Shown piece by piece: positions 7,704 to 16,510 of a stretch of DNA of 64,000 nucleotides. The position numbers and the translations under genes are program-made. Position 1 is the first letter of the stretch; each line of letters begins with the position of its first letter. The notes beneath the pieces were generated by a model. The model saw only the letters and a list, made by a program, of their open reading frames with translations, was not told the DNA's origin and ran no database searches. This DNA is from UBA4744 sp963717135 (GTDB lineage: Bacteria; Actinomycetota; Acidimicrobiia; Spongiisociales; UBA4744): positions 186,001 to 250,000 of the forward strand of contig CAVQVN010000002.1 of NCBI GenBank assembly GCA_963717135.1, read 5' to 3'.

Positions 7704-8609
7704 CTACCCCTTCGTCGACCCGAGGGTCAACCCCGCCACAAACTGCCGCTGGAGAACGGCGAACACGATGAGTGTGGGGATAGCCGCCATCAGCGACCCG
7801 GCCGCGACCAGATTGTTGTCGGTGAAGAACGTGCCGCTGAGGTTTTGCAGGGCCGACGTGATCGGACGCTTGGCACCCGTCGTCATCAGAACCAGCGCCC
7901 AGAAGAAGTCGTTGTAGATCCAGGTGAACTGCAACGTGGCCAGCGCCGCCAGCGGGGGCCGTGACAGCGGCAGGATGATCGACCAGAACTGCTTCCAGAC
8001 GGAAGCGCCGTCCACGAAAGCAGCCTCGTTGAGGTCGGGCGGCAGAGCCTTCATGTAATTGCTCAGGACGAACGTGCAGAAACCCATCTGGAAGGCGACG
8101 TGGATCGTGATGATCCCTACATAGCTGTCATACATCAACCCGCTGCCGGCCAGCCAATCAGGGAGGGGAATGGCGAGGAACATCCGGTAGAGCGGCGTGA
8201 TGATGACCTGTTGGGGCAGGAGGTTTCCGGCGGTGAACAGCATCAGCAGGATGAGGTTGAACCGGAAACTGAACCGGGAAAGAGCAAAGGCGGCAATGGA
8301 GGCCAGGAAGAGCGTGAAGGCAACTGCCGGCACCGTGATGATCAGGGTGTTGACGAAGTACTTGCCCATCTCGGAGGATGTCCAGGCCTTGGTGTAATTG
8401 TCGAAGTTGTACTCGCCGGCGATGGACACATAGCCGTGGACGGCGGTGGAGGCGTATGGTCTCAGCGACGTATAGATCGCCCAGAGCAAAGGCAGCAGCC
8501 ACACGAGGGCCGTTATCAACAGGAAGAGCTGTATCCCTCGGGTACGCCCCTTCGAACGAACCTGACCCGTCCCGGCCTTGTTGACACCAACCTCCTGTGC
8601 AGCCGTCAT
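7704..8609 (-). CDS. Carbohydrate ABC transporter permease, MalG/UgpE type
   Basis: 301-residue inner-membrane permease with six predicted spans; the first follows a short basic N-terminus. The conserved coupling loop EAAFVDGASVWKQFWSIILP lies at about residues 195-214 and marks the binding-protein-dependent sugar importers. The C-terminus ends in AGLTLGSTKG, common in this subfamily. Its start overlaps the MalF-type gene stop by four bases, so the two subunits are translationally coupled. The gene would act with the binding protein at 9569-10921. No ATPase gene is seen in the locus, so a shared MsiK-type ATPase elsewhere is likely (inference). Confidence 0.9.
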   Translation of the reverse strand: MTAAQEVGVNKAGTGQVRSKGRTRGIQLFLLITALVWLLPLLWAIYTSLRPYASTAVHGYVSIAGEYNFDNYTKAWTSSEMGKYFVNTLIITVPAVAFTLFLASIAAFALSRFSFRFNLILLMLFTAGNLLPQQVIITPLYRMFLAIPLPDWLAGSGLMYDSYVGIITIHVAFQMGFCTFVLSNYMKALPPDLNEAAFVDGASVWKQFWSIILPLSRPPLAALATLQFTWIYNDFFWALVLMTTGAKRPITSALQNLSGTFFTDNNLVAAGSLMAAIPTLIVFAVLQRQFVAGLTLGSTKG

Positions 8610-9556
8610 GCCGGCGTCTCCTCGGCTTTGAAGGTCCGGTACAGGTACGGGATGATGACACCGAGGGAGATGACCAGCAGCACGACCGCCATTGCGGACC
8701 CGAATCCGATGCGGCTGGCCTCGCCGAGGATGTTGTTGGTGATAGCCACCGATAACAACTCGAGACCATTCCGCCCCTTGTTGATGACGTAGACGATGTC
8801 AAAAGCTCGCAGAGACTCGATGATGGTGATGACCAGGATCACAATGTTGATCGGCTTCAACACAGGGAACACCACGTGGAAGAAGGTCTGACGGCTGGTG
8901 GCACCATCGATTGAAGCCGCCTCTTTGAGGGAAGGATCGACGCTCTTGAGGCCCGCCAGGTAGAGGATCATGATGTACCCGACGTGGCGCCAGCTGGCGG
9001 CGATCAGCACCATCCACAGGTTGATATCCGGATTCCCCAGCCAGTCGATCAGATTCGCCTGATCGGTCCGTCCCAGGATGTTGTTGATCAACCCCTGTTC
9101 CGGAGCGTAGATGAGCTGCCAGATGAACCCGACTAGTGCCAGGGACAGCACCACCGGCACGTAGAGCGCATTCTGATAGAACCTCGACCCCTTCAACTCT
9201 TTGTCGAGCTGGACCGCCAGGAACATCCCGAACGGCGTCGCCACCAAGATGAATGCTCCCAGCCATATGAGGTTGTGCAGGACGGCAGGCCAGAAAGGGG
9301 GGTAGATGGTGGCAACGTCGACATAGTTCTGAGTGCCGACCCATTCGATGGTTGCGACGCCACCGATTCCATCCCATTTGGCAAACGAAAGGACGACCGA
9401 GAGAAGGGCCGGGACCCACACGAACACGATATGGACAAAGGCCGGAAGACCAAGAAACAGTGCCAGAATCCCCAGGTCACGGCGGGTGAGGAGGCTGAAG
9501 CGTTTCCGCTTCGTTGGCCTCCCCACCTCGTCCGCTGTCTTTGCTAGGGCGGTCAT
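8606..9556 (-). CDS. Carbohydrate ABC transporter permease, MalF/UgpA type
   Basis: 316-residue permease with six membrane spans; the first hydrophobic segment (DLGILALFLGLPAFVHIVFVW trimmed region) starts near residue 27. The inner-membrane coupling motif EAASIDGATSRQTFFHVVFP is at about residues 213-232. It pairs with the MalG-type protein encoded next. Spacing to the upstream binding-protein gene is 12 bases, consistent with one operon: binding protein, MalF type, MalG type. Confidence 0.9.
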   Translation of the reverse strand: MTALAKTADEVGRPTKRKRFSLLTRRDLGILALFLGLPAFVHIVFVWVPALLSVVLSFAKWDGIGGVATIEWVGTQNYVDVATIYPPFWPAVLHNLIWLGAFILVATPFGMFLAVQLDKELKGSRFYQNALYVPVVLSLALVGFIWQLIYAPEQGLINNILGRTDQANLIDWLGNPDINLWMVLIAASWRHVGYIMILYLAGLKSVDPSLKEAASIDGATSRQTFFHVVFPVLKPINIVILVITIIESLRAFDIVYVINKGRNGLELLSVAITNNILGEASRIGFGSAMAVVLLVISLGVIIPYLYRTFKAEETPA

Positions 9557-9568
9557 GCTGTCCGTACT

Positions 9569-10921
9569 CTAGACGTCCAGGTACCCGCCTTTTTGAGCCT
9601 CTACTGAGGCCAGGATGTTGTCGATGTCCGACGGATTGTTGATGAACTCCGTCAACGCCACGCCCACGACCTCCGAGGCAAACCCAGGATCGGTATCACG
9701 ATCGAGGAACTGTGCGATGTTGGAAGCCGATCCGATCAGCTCCAACGCCTTGTCCTGGAGTGGTGTGTAGATCGAAGTATCCGCATCGTTGGCCGTGGCC
9801 AACCAGTTCGGGTTGACCTTCGTATAGTTGTTCTGCGCTTCACCAGTTCCCAGGTAGGCCATCAGCGCCTTGGCAGCGTCGATGTTCTTGGGCTCCTTCG
9901 AGATCATGAATCCGTCGATAGGCGCCTCAACCGACTCCTGGCCATAGTCCGGGTTGATCTCCGGGAACGGGAAGAAGTCCATGTCGGCCCGCTCGTCTGG
10001 AAGGTCGATCAGGGCATCGCCCAGGAACAAGCCGAGCAAATGCATGCCGCACGTTCCGTTGGCCATAGCGATCGTGGCGTCTTGCCAGGTTCGGGCCAGA
10101 GCCGCGCTCTGGTGGTATGGAAGCAACTCGGCGTAGGTGGCGAACACCTGCTTGACCTCGTCGCTCTCCCAGGACTCGAGTCCCGCCATCAGGTCCACGT
10201 GGAACTGGTAACCGTTGGTGCGCAGATTGAGATAATCGAACGTGCCCATGGCCGGCCAGCCGCCGTCGTTGCCGAAAGCGAAAGGAACCATGCCATCATC
10301 CTCCATCGCTTTGCAGAGGTCGATCAACTCAGCGAGGGTGGTCGGGGGCGTGTAGCCCTTGTCCGCAAAGACGCTCTTGCGATAGAAGATCGCCCACGGG
10401 TAGAAGATGAACGGTACAAAATACTGTTCACCGTCATTGCCGGTCGAGGCTAGCTTGAAGGCTTCCGAGTAGTTGGCGTTCAAACTGTCATTCCACACGT
10501 CCGAGAATGGGGTAGCTAGACCCTTTTCCGCAAAGAAACGCATGCGGAAACCGGCAAACCAGGTAAAGACATCATCCGGTTGTCCCTGCAAATACGTGTT
10601 GATTTGCTGCTGGAAGGTGTTGTGGTCGACGGTGTTGATGGCAAGTTCAACACCGGTGTTAGCCGCAAAACTCTCGAACGCGGCGCCATAGGCGTTCTTG
10701 GTCAGTTCATCAGAGGCGTTTGAACCGATGCTCAAAGTGCCGCTCGGGGCTCCTCCCCCGCCGGCCGTGGTCGTCGTTGCGCCTTCATCGTCTCCGCAGG
10801 CGGCGAGGAGCGTAGGGAAAGCAGCGAAGCCGGCTGCGGCGCCTGCCCCCTTCAACAACTGCCGTCTGCTCAACTGGGGAAGTCCCTCGAGTAACGGGGA
10901 CTTCGGTTTCTCCGGAGTCAT
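9569..10921 (-). CDS. Extracellular sugar-binding lipoprotein of ABC importer (Tat signal)
   Basis: 450 residues from the ATG at 10921. The N-terminus has a twin-arginine pattern, LSRRQLLKGAG, followed by a hydrophobic stretch and lipobox LLAAC with the lipid-anchored Cys at about residue 41, then an acidic and Thr-rich linker. The rest is a family 1 extracellular solute-binding fold (EQYFVPFIFYPWAIFYRKS block, about residues 160-180). A strong AAGGAGG Shine-Dalgarno precedes this ATG, so the 33-residue in-frame extension upstream is rejected. A TTGACA-17-TGGAAT promoter lies upstream. The likely ligand is an oligosaccharide cleaved by the neighbouring GH97 enzyme (inference). Confidence 0.9.
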   Translation of the reverse strand: MTPEKPKSPLLEGLPQLSRRQLLKGAGAAAGFAAFPTLLAACGDDEGATTTTAGGGGAPSGTLSIGSNASDELTKNAYGAAFESFAANTGVELAINTVDHNTFQQQINTYLQGQPDDVFTWFAGFRMRFFAEKGLATPFSDVWNDSLNANYSEAFKLASTGNDGEQYFVPFIFYPWAIFYRKSVFADKGYTPPTTLAELIDLCKAMEDDGMVPFAFGNDGGWPAMGTFDYLNLRTNGYQFHVDLMAGLESWESDEVKQVFATYAELLPYHQSAALARTWQDATIAMANGTCGMHLLGLFLGDALIDLPDERADMDFFPFPEINPDYGQESVEAPIDGFMISKEPKNIDAAKALMAYLGTGEAQNNYTKVNPNWLATANDADTSIYTPLQDKALELIGSASNIAQFLDRDTDPGFASEVVGVALTEFINNPSDIDNILASVEAQKGGYLDV

Positions 10922-10987
10922 ATGTCCCTTCCTCCTTCGGTTGGGGGCGATCGGAATTTCCGAACACAAACCAACAAACCTGAGCGT

Positions 10988-11016
10988 ATTCCAGTCGGCA
11001 ACAAAGCAAATGTCAA
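10988..11016 (-). promoter_or_regulatory. Sigma-70-type promoter for the sugar ABC operon
   Basis: On the minus strand, TTGACA (11011-11016) is followed after 17 bases by TGGAAT (10988-10993). This places transcription upstream of the binding-protein start at 10921. It is the best promoter match in the 311-base divergent interval 10922-11232. Confidence 0.6.
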
Positions 11017-11023
11017 ACATGTC

Positions 11024-11156
11024 CCTGAACAGGCGAATATGCGATTCCAGCTCAGTGATGAAACCGCCTCACCATGTTGGAATCTGTTGACTTTTGCTCA
11101 AGCGGCGGCCAACCTGTTGATTGCCATTCTCGAACAAATCAGCGCGCCTGAACAGG
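11024..11156. promoter_or_regulatory. Possible operator repeats in the divergent sugar ABC / DeoR interval
   Basis: The sequence CCTGAACAGG occurs twice, at 11024-11033 and 11147-11156, each close to one of the two divergent genes. Between them lies TTGACTTTTGCTCAA at 11087-11101, an inverted repeat with TTGA/TCAA arms, and two TGTTGA words. These are plausible sites for the adjacent DeoR-family regulator, but binding is inferred only from position. Confidence 0.4.
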
Positions 11157-11232
11157 GTCGAAAGACACCTGAGGGTCAGGCCTAACGGCCGAACTGTGAC
11201 CGGTATCCGGGGCATGGCGCCGCCGACGAAAG

Positions 11233-12030
11233 GTGAAAGCCGAAGTGCTGCAATCACAACGCCAAACCTACATATTGTCGATGGTCCGCCAGCATGGCAC
11301 CGTCCGGGTGTCCGAACTCGTCAGGGAGCTCAATGTCTCCGACATGACCATCCGGCGCGATCTCGGAGATCTCGCCGAACGCGGCCTCCTGGAGAAAGTG
11401 CATGGCGGAGCCACCGCGATTCCAGACGGCGCCTCCTACGAACCAAGCTTCGCGGCCAAATCGACCAGACTCCACCAGGAAAAAGAGTCTATCGCCGTAC
11501 CGGCCGCCGGCCTGGTGCGGCCCGGAACTGCCATCGGCATCAGCGCCGGAACGACGACATACGCCGTTGCCCGACATTTGATCGACGTGCCCGGCTTGAC
11601 CATTGTGACCAATTCGGTGCAGGTGGCCGAGTTGCTTCACAAGGCGCCCGGCGACGGTCGCACCGTCCACCTAACCGGCGGGATGCGAACACCCTCGGAC
11701 GCTCTGGTCGGACCTTTCGCGGTTGCCGCACTCCAGACGACGCACCTCGACCTCGTCTTTATGGGAGTACACGGCATGGACTCCAAATCCGGGTTTACGA
11801 CGCCCAACCTCATGGAAGCCGAAACCAACCGGGCTCTAGTCGCCGCCGGGCGCAGCCTGGTGGTGGTCGCCGATCACACCAAATGGGGAATCATCGGAAT
11901 CAGTTCGATTGCCCGACTCGATGAGGCCGACACCTTGATTACCGACGCCGCCATGCCTGAGCACGCCCAGGAGATCCTTCGCGAACAGGTGGGCGAACTC
12001 GTCTTGGCCCCAGTCCCCCGACCGGCATAG
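11233..12030 (+). CDS. DeoR-family transcriptional regulator
   Basis: 265 residues. N-terminal winged helix-turn-helix of the DeoR type at about residues 6-60 (VRVSELVRELNVSDMTIRRD). The sugar-phosphate sensor domain follows with GISAGTTTYAVA and the C-terminal block VVVADHTKWG (about residues 216-225), both diagnostic of DeoR/GlpR proteins. The GTG start has an adjacent GAAAGG. It is divergent from the sugar ABC operon and so probably represses it until a phosphorylated sugar binds. The effector is not known. Confidence 0.9.
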   Translation: MKAEVLQSQRQTYILSMVRQHGTVRVSELVRELNVSDMTIRRDLGDLAERGLLEKVHGGATAIPDGASYEPSFAAKSTRLHQEKESIAVPAAGLVRPGTAIGISAGTTTYAVARHLIDVPGLTIVTNSVQVAELLHKAPGDGRTVHLTGGMRTPSDALVGPFAVAALQTTHLDLVFMGVHGMDSKSGFTTPNLMEAETNRALVAAGRSLVVVADHTKWGIIGISSIARLDEADTLITDAAMPEHAQEILREQVGELVLAPVPRPA

Positions 12031-12088
12031 CGGAGTTCGAGCCGCGGCGCAGCTATGCTCTCGTCGGTCGAGACACTATGGAGAGCAA

Positions 12089-13018
12089 ATGAATACACGC
12101 CGGACCCGACTCGGTACATTCCTGGTGGTTCTGGTCGCCCTGACGATGCTGGCGGCGGCCTGCGCCGAAGATGCCGAGACCACTACCACGGCCGCGGAGA
12201 CGACTACTACCGAAGCATCCACCTCCACTACCGAACTGGCCGCCTGCACGGTCGACAACCTGAATCTGGTAACCCCGGGAACCCTCACGATCGCCACCGG
12301 ATTGACGGTCTTTCCTCCTTGGATGACCGATGCGGATGGTGGGTTCAACGATGACCCGACGGCTCAATCCGGGTTCGAAGGCGAGCTTGCATATGAGATC
12401 GCCGACTACCTGGGCTTTTCGCCCGACCAGGTGGAATGGGTTCGGACCGGATTCGACGAGGCAATCGTGGCCGGCCCCAAGGACTGGGACTTCAACATGC
12501 AGCAGTACTCGATCACTACTGCGCGCGATGAGGTCGTCGACTTCAGCGTCCCCTATTACGTGACTTCCCAGGCGCTGGTCGTCCTGGAAGGGTCGCCCTT
12601 GCAGAATGCCACGACCCTGGCCGAGCTCAAGGATGCCAAACTCGGCGCGGCCATCGGAACCACCAGTGTGGAGTTCATCGAAAGCGTCATCCAGCCCAAC
12701 ACCCCGCCCAATGTCTATGACGAGAACTTCGACGTCGTCTCGGCTATGAACGCCGGACAGATCGAAGGTCTGGTCGTCGATCTGGGGGCCGCCTTCTACA
12801 TCACGGGTTCCGAGCAAGTGCCGGGTTCCGTGGTGGCTGCCAGTTTTGATGCGGAGGCTGCTGCTCCCGACGAGTACGGCCTGCTGTTCGCCGAGGGCAA
12901 TCCGCTGGTCGAGTGCGTGAATGAAGCCATCAACGCTCTCTGGGCCGATGGCACGATTGACAGGTTAATTGCCGACTGGCTCGAACAGGGTATCGGCGTC
13001 ACCGTCATCTCTGAGTAG
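12089..13018 (+). CDS. Polar amino-acid ABC transporter substrate-binding lipoprotein
   Basis: 309 residues. Signal peptide with lipobox LAAAC (Cys at about residue 26), a Thr/Glu-Thr linker up to about residue 50, then a family 3 solute-binding fold (GFEGELAYEIADYLGF and DWDFNMQQYSITTARDEVVDFSVPY-type blocks, trimmed). The last is the signature of the GlnH/ArtJ group. It heads a three-gene unit with the permease 20 bases downstream. The amino acid bound cannot be deduced. A GGAGAG Shine-Dalgarno lies just before the ATG. Confidence 0.9.
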   Translation: MNTRRTRLGTFLVVLVALTMLAAACAEDAETTTTAAETTTTEASTSTTELAACTVDNLNLVTPGTLTIATGLTVFPPWMTDADGGFNDDPTAQSGFEGELAYEIADYLGFSPDQVEWVRTGFDEAIVAGPKDWDFNMQQYSITTARDEVVDFSVPYYVTSQALVVLEGSPLQNATTLAELKDAKLGAAIGTTSVEFIESVIQPNTPPNVYDENFDVVSAMNAGQIEGLVVDLGAAFYITGSEQVPGSVVAASFDAEAAAPDEYGLLFAEGNPLVECVNEAINALWADGTIDRLIADWLEQGIGVTVISE

Positions 13019-13038
13019 CCGAACGGGAAGAGGACGAC

Positions 13039-13911
13039 GTGACGGAGAAGACCTCCGTCGATCGCTTTGGCCGGGGTCCGGGCTTGTTCGGGCCCCGGCC
13101 CCGTTCCAGGTTCCGTGAAGAAGGCGCCCGTGGTGCGCTCATAGCAGCGGCCTCGACGGTTATCGTCCTGGGGCTCTTCGCTTGGGCGGTATTCAGCTCC
13201 GAGGCTTGGCCGGCGGTTCAGAAACAGTTCTTCAATTGGTCCAACTTCCAGGACGCCTGGCCCGTCGTGTGGGCCGGCTTCTGGCTCGACATCAAGATGT
13301 TCCTCCTGGCTGAAGTGCTCATCCTGGTGATTGCTCTCATGGTGGCGATGATCAGAGCGCTTCGAGGACCGGCGTTCTTTCCTTTGCGGGTGCTGGCCAT
13401 CACCTACATCGACCTCATTAGGGGCGTTCCGATCATCCTCCTGATCCTGCTGTTGGGGTTTGGAGTCCCGGCGCTGCAGTTGCGGGGAGTCCCGCGGAGC
13501 GAGCTCTTCTGGGGGCTGGCCGCCCTGGTTATCAGCTACAGCGCCTACACAGCAGAGGTTTACCGAGCAGGCATCGAGTCGGTGCGGGAGAGTCAACGGA
13601 TGTCGGCCCGCTCGCTGGGACTGACCCAGGTACAGACCCTGCGATACGTTCTGGTCCCCCAGGCGATCCGCAATGTGATTCCCGCTCTGCTCAACGGGTT
13701 CGTCAGCTTGCAGAAAGACGTAGCCCTGGTCTTCGTTCTGGGAGTCAGGGAGGGAGTGCGGGAAGCGCAGATCTATACGGCGAGCACCTTCAACTACACC
13801 AGCTACGTGGTGGCCGCCGTGCTCTTCCTCCTGGTCTCCGTACCGGTCGCCCGTTTCACCGACTGGTACACCGATCGAGACCGGCGGCGTAAGCAAGGGG
13901 TGAGCGGATGA
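13039..13911 (+). CDS. Amino-acid ABC transporter permease (HisM/GlnP family)
   Basis: 290-residue integral membrane protein with a cytoplasmic N-terminal stretch of about 35 residues. The family motif with SAYTAEVYRAGIESVRESQ and ARSLGLTQVQTLRYVLVPQA (about residues 170-215) is the coupling loop of polar amino-acid permeases. The GTG start is 20 bases after the binding-protein gene. The stop overlaps the ATPase start by four bases (ATGA). Confidence 0.9.
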   Translation: MTEKTSVDRFGRGPGLFGPRPRSRFREEGARGALIAAASTVIVLGLFAWAVFSSEAWPAVQKQFFNWSNFQDAWPVVWAGFWLDIKMFLLAEVLILVIALMVAMIRALRGPAFFPLRVLAITYIDLIRGVPIILLILLLGFGVPALQLRGVPRSELFWGLAALVISYSAYTAEVYRAGIESVRESQRMSARSLGLTQVQTLRYVLVPQAIRNVIPALLNGFVSLQKDVALVFVLGVREGVREAQIYTASTFNYTSYVVAAVLFLLVSVPVARFTDWYTDRDRRRKQGVSG

Positions 13912-14657
13912 GCGTCGCCAAACTCGAGATGCGAAACGTCCGGAAGGCGTTCGAGGGCAAAGGTGTGCTGAACGACGTCGATCTCGAAGTCGGGCACCAT
14001 GATGTCGTGTGTCTCATCGGCGCCTCCGGTTCGGGCAAATCAACGCTGCTCAAGTGCGTGAATCTTCTCTACCCAATCGACGAAGGTCAGATCCTTATCG
14101 ATGGGGATGACATCACGGCTCCCGGCGTCAATCCCAACAGCGTGCGCCAGCGTATGGGAATCGTGTTTCAGGCATTCAATCTCTTCCCACACATGAGCGT
14201 GCTCGACAACATCACTCTCAGTCCCAGAAAAGTGCACGGCCTCGACCGGTCGTCGGCCGAGGCCCGGGCCCGGGAGTTGCTGGCCAAGTTCGGTCTCGAC
14301 GACAAGGTCGACGAGTACCCGGACCGCCTCTCGGGTGGTCAACAGCAACGGGTGGCGATCATTCGCGCCCTGGCCATCGACCCGGAGTTGATCCTCCTGG
14401 ACGAGGTCACCTCCGCCCTGGACCCCGAACTTATCGCGGAAGTGCTCAACGTCATCAGGGACCTCAAGGCAGACGGCATGACGATGGTCATTGCCACCCA
14501 TGAGATGGGATTCGCCCGAGATGTCGCCGACCGGGTTTGTTTTCTCGATGCCGGCGTGATTCTCGAGCACGGTCCGCCTGATCAGATCTTCCGGCACCCT
14601 CGCGAGGCGCGAACGCAGCAGTTCCTCCAGCGGATCATCGAAGCAGGGCGCCTCTAG
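13908..14657 (+). CDS. Amino-acid ABC transporter ATP-binding protein (GlnQ type)
   Basis: 249-residue ATPase with Walker A GASGSGKST (about residues 40-48), Q-loop FQAFNLFPH, signature LSGGQQQRVAI, Walker B LILLDEVTSALDPE and H-loop IATHEMGFARD, all typical of GlnQ/HisP. One difference is GAS before the loop Ser, common in the family. It completes the amino-acid importer and overlaps the permease stop. Its TAG stop shares CTAG with the convergent SAM hydrolase gene, so the two genes end on each other. Confidence 0.95.
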   Translation: MSVAKLEMRNVRKAFEGKGVLNDVDLEVGHHDVVCLIGASGSGKSTLLKCVNLLYPIDEGQILIDGDDITAPGVNPNSVRQRMGIVFQAFNLFPHMSVLDNITLSPRKVHGLDRSSAEARARELLAKFGLDDKVDEYPDRLSGGQQQRVAIIRALAIDPELILLDEVTSALDPELIAEVLNVIRDLKADGMTMVIATHEMGFARDVADRVCFLDAGVILEHGPPDQIFRHPREARTQQFLQRIIEAGRL

Positions 14658-15463
14658 CCGATCGTCCGCACGACCACCCGATCGCCGGGCCTGGGTTGAA
14701 TGACTTTCCCACCGGTCCCGTTGTTCTCCGAAACCAGCAGGTATCCACTCGAATCCCACAAAGCAATCAGCGTGTCGCTGTCGTATTCGGAATCGCCAAA
14801 GGTGTTGACCATTCCCTCGATGGTGGCGCCACACACCTCGACTTCCACGCCGGCCGGAACCGGCAGGTGGGCAATCTGGTCGGGCAGGATCGAGCAGATG
14901 GCGTTCCCGAAGTCGTCAATGTAGATGACCTCTCCCTCGACACTTCCGTCGCCCTGGCGAGCCGCTCCCCACAGCGGGATAATGACCGGATCGTCCAGGG
15001 GTGTTCCCAGGTCGGCCAGCGGTACCCCGGCCGCCAGGTGGGCGCCGACCGGGGAGAAAAGGTCGCGGCCGTGAAAGGTGTTCGTGACGTTGGGCAGCCA
15101 GTATTCGGGCTTGTCGAGATCGACGAATTCGGTCGACCAACCTTCCCGGCCGGCGCGGGCCAGACAGGCCGAAAGGACACCGTTGTCGGGAGCGACGAAA
15201 TACTGGTCACCGATCCGCCCGGCAATGGCCCGGCGATCCGTACCGACCCCTGGGTCGACCACGATGACGTGAACGGAACCCGCCGGGAAGAAGAACACAT
15301 TGCTGTCCACGACGAAGTTCGCTTCGCGAATGTCCTGTGGAGTGATCTGGTGGGTGAGGTCGGTGATGACCGCGTTAGGTGCGATCCGGTAGATGACACC
15401 GTGGAGCACTGCCTGGCTGCCTTGCCGGTTGCCGAAGTCGGTTGAGAGAGTGATGTAGGGCAT
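14654..15463 (-). CDS. S-adenosyl-L-methionine hydrolase, adenosine-forming (DUF62 family)
   Basis: 269 residues, the family's usual length. The N-terminal ITLSTDFG motif, DLTHQI at about 40, VVDPGVGTDRRAIAGR at about 68-83 and TFHGRDLFSPVGAHLAAG hold the Asp, Arg and His used by hydroxide adenosyltransferases. The C-terminal beta domain (YIDDFGNAICSI) is also present. The family splits SAM with water into adenosine and methionine. The ATG at 15463 begins MPYITLS; the frame upstream is non-homologous. It lies 19 bases downstream of an adenosine deaminase gene on the same strand, which would consume the product. Confidence 0.85.
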   Translation of the reverse strand: MPYITLSTDFGNRQGSQAVLHGVIYRIAPNAVITDLTHQITPQDIREANFVVDSNVFFFPAGSVHVIVVDPGVGTDRRAIAGRIGDQYFVAPDNGVLSACLARAGREGWSTEFVDLDKPEYWLPNVTNTFHGRDLFSPVGAHLAAGVPLADLGTPLDDPVIIPLWGAARQGDGSVEGEVIYIDDFGNAICSILPDQIAHLPVPAGVEVEVCGATIEGMVNTFGDSEYDSDTLIALWDSSGYLLVSENNGTGGKVIQPRPGDRVVVRTIG

Positions 15464-15482
15464 GGCGCGATTGTACGCAGGG

Positions 15483-16496
15483 TTACTCCCCTGCGTCCCA
15501 CCACTCGGTGATCTGCCGACTGAGGTCGGCTTTGGTCTCCGGGGGCGCCCAGGAAGCATCAACGGCTGCCAGCGAGATTTGGCGAATGGTGTCCTCACCG
15601 AGGCCGAACCGCTCTTCGAGTACCTGGTATTCGCCGGCCAGCGAGGAATGGAACAGGGCCGGATCGTCGGTGTTGATGGTGACCATCGCACCTGCAGCAA
15701 TGAGTGAACGGGCCGGGTGGGTATCCCACTCGGGTACCACGGCGGTGCGGATGTTCGAGGTCGGACAGACTTCCAGAGGGATCTGCTTCTCGACGAGGTA
15801 TTCGACCAGGGCCGGGTCCTCGGCGGCTCTCACCCCGTGACCGATCCGCTCCACATCCAGGGCTCGGATCGCCCCCCACACGCTCTCGGGCCCGGCCGCC
15901 TCACCTGCATGGGCGGTCAGCCGGAATCCCGAGTCACGGGCGGTTCTATATACGTCGACAAAAAGCTCGGGCGGGTTCTCTGCCTCGTACCCTCCGATCC
16001 CGATACCGATTATCCGCGCCTCATCGGCAACTTCGGTGATGGCGGCCAGCGTTCTGGCAGTGCCCTCCGGCCCACGATCGCGGACCAGATCGACGATCAA
16101 TGGCACCTCGACTTCCGGCACACGCTCGAGCCCGGCCCGAATGGCGATCGCCAGTTGTCGGGGATCCAGATTGTGGTGACGGAAGTCACTGGGCGAGAAG
16201 AACGCCTCTGCGTAGACAATGTTCTGGGCGGCCAGATGGCGGGCGACCGCTTCGGCGGCACAGGTGAAATCCTCATAATCACGCAGAAAGGCAATCATCC
16301 ACACCCAGGTCTCCATGAAGTGGGCGAAATCCTTGTAGGTGAACCAGTCCACCAACTGAGCCGGAGTCTTGATGGTTTCGTCACCACCGTGCCGTTTGAT
16401 CAAGTCCCACAGGGTCGGAAGTGGAATGGCGCCTTCCAAGTGGAGATGCAATTCCACCTTCGGCATTGACGACCAGTCGCGCATTCGGGCATTCAA
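15483..16496 (-). CDS. Adenosine deaminase family protein (first copy)
   Basis: 337 residues, a zinc-dependent amidohydrolase. Metal and substrate motifs are all visible: HLHLEG near residue 17, THAGE-type LTAHAGEAAGPESVWGA at about 195, ERIGHGV at about 220, CPTSNIRT, and NTDDPALF with the double Asp. It should convert adenosine, or possibly adenine or another 6-aminopurine nucleoside, to the inosine form. Its neighbour downstream is a SAM hydrolase, so a joint role in removing SAM-derived adenosine is likely. A second, different adenosine deaminase is at 39963. Confidence 0.85.
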   Translation of the reverse strand: MNARMRDWSSMPKVELHLHLEGAIPLPTLWDLIKRHGGDETIKTPAQLVDWFTYKDFAHFMETWVWMIAFLRDYEDFTCAAEAVARHLAAQNIVYAEAFFSPSDFRHHNLDPRQLAIAIRAGLERVPEVEVPLIVDLVRDRGPEGTARTLAAITEVADEARIIGIGIGGYEAENPPELFVDVYRTARDSGFRLTAHAGEAAGPESVWGAIRALDVERIGHGVRAAEDPALVEYLVEKQIPLEVCPTSNIRTAVVPEWDTHPARSLIAAGAMVTINTDDPALFHSSLAGEYQVLEERFGLGEDTIRQISLAAVDASWAPPETKADLSRQITEWWDAGE

Positions 16497-16510
16497 ACAG
16501 AAGCCGCCGG

